DNA from: Mastigias papua
Lineage: Eukaryota > Cnidaria > Scyphozoa > Rhizostomeae > Mastigiidae
Reading direction: 5' to 3'
Assembly (NCBI GenBank): GCA_964019165.1
Contig: OZ025286.1
Coordinates: forward strand, 8,851,688 to 8,915,687
DNA length: 64,000 nucleotides
In this document: piece by piece, positions 63,972 through 64,000 of the stretch
Position numbering within the stretch: position 1 is the first letter of the stretch
Layout: every line of letters starts with the position of its first letter
Notes under the pieces: model-generated
Database searches by the model: none
What the model was told of the DNA's origin: nothing
What the model saw: the letters and a program-made list of their open reading frames with translations, nothing else
Translations under genes and position numbers: made by a program

Positions 63972-64000
63972 TCATATGACCATCAGATCTGTGGTCATTG
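63972..64000. repeat. Partial last monomer
   Basis: The first 29 bases of a further unit with the gtggtc form. The array continues past the right edge. Confidence 0.93.

Larger units (their letters stand above)
1..64000. repeat. 371-bp satellite array filling the window
   Basis: The same 371-bp unit repeats head to tail from the first base to the last, always in one orientation. Unit starts fall at exact 371-bp steps except for a few length variants: 370 bp at 4428, 41298, 41668, 42409, 45409, 48005 and 51351; 375 bp at 49117, 50234, 52463 and 55064; 404 bp at 42779; 142 bp at 39672. The sites CATATG, AGATCT and ATACGTAT recur about once per unit at fixed offsets, so the period can be seen directly. 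Copies differ mostly by single substitutions; the two commonest classes differ at about 16 diagnostic positions, roughly 4-5%. Long satellites with nested multi-monomer repeats are known from eukaryotic centromeres and heterochromatin; that location is inferred here. No mobile element interrupts the array. The family is not recognised. Confidence 0.98.

Noticed and set aside
1..64000. CRISPR array
   Set aside because: The repeated unit is 371 bp with no unique spacers between short repeats; neighbouring units are about 95% or more alike along their whole length.
1..64000. CENP-B box
   Set aside because: I searched by eye for the TTCG....A..CGGG pattern on both strands. TTCG occurs in a few Q alleles (tcttcg) but without the downstream CGGG.
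1..64000. Tandem 5S rRNA or tRNA gene repeats
   Set aside because: No internal promoter boxes, no GGTTCGA-type B box and no cloverleaf-like stretch are visible in the unit.
1..64000. Telomeric repeats or an embedded transposon
   Set aside because: No short TTAGGG-like runs, no target-site duplications, no terminal repeats and no reverse transcriptase or transposase-like reading frame; every base fits the satellite unit.

Overview
The whole window is one head-to-tail array of a tandem satellite repeat with a basic unit of 371 bp. I count about 171 full-length copies, plus partial copies at 1..346 and 63972..64000 (cut by the window edges) and one internally deleted copy at 39672..39813. Every copy has the same orientation. 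I see no other DNA: no gene, tRNA, rRNA, transposon or unique sequence, and no inversion. Offsets below count from the T of TCATATGACC as offset 1; copies begin at 347, 718, 1089 and so on, every 371 bp except where noted. A hand count of one monomer gives about 34-35% GC. A long, pure array of this kind, with multi-monomer higher-order repeats (HORs), points to a eukaryotic genome and to centromeric, pericentromeric or other constitutive heterochromatin. I do not recognise the satellite family and cannot name the species.

Monomers are mosaics of a few alleles in two short variable windows. Left window (offsets 44-78): allele K (cacaatcaatg, usually with cattacacatat) or allele N (cacaagtaatg with ctttacacacat). 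Right window (a 33-bp cassette, offsets 201-233): allele V (ends cttttacac), allele E (ttcttac...tttctagac) or allele Q (ttctcaaatt or tacttaaatt with tttgtagac). All six left/right combinations occur. The stretch between the windows (offsets 136-200) and the stretch at about 284-328 vary little. A 109-codon minus-strand reading frame spans offsets 1-330 and is open in roughly 137 of 171 copies. I regard it as a by-product of homogenisation, not a gene.

Layout. 1..10362: an eight-type HOR (a-h) with skipped members. 10363..17040: a second HOR (o p q r s t) in long and short forms. 17041..20379: transitional copies. 20380..27057: two related six-monomer blocks, 4452 bp apart, flanking copies that carry one shared nonsense change. 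25574..37074: nested duplication, with a 5-monomer block X present three times (the third cut short) and an 8-monomer block Y present twice. 37075..43924: irregular part with all the large structural scars, namely a 142-bp remnant, several 370-bp copies and a 404-bp copy carrying two right-window alleles in tandem. 43925..49116 and 51721..56922: two pairs of adjacent 7-monomer blocks (2596 bp and 2601 bp) whose members look identical by eye. 56923..64000: short 2- to 3-monomer cycles and a run of near-identical copies.

Nothing here works together as genes do. What can be read is a history of unequal exchange, segmental amplification and allele shuffling. The best candidates for functional DNA are a 20-bp dyad, a paired CCAAT motif in the invariant window and a short AT-rich linker, all repeated in nearly every unit. 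Identity statements rest on reading by eye, not on alignment.
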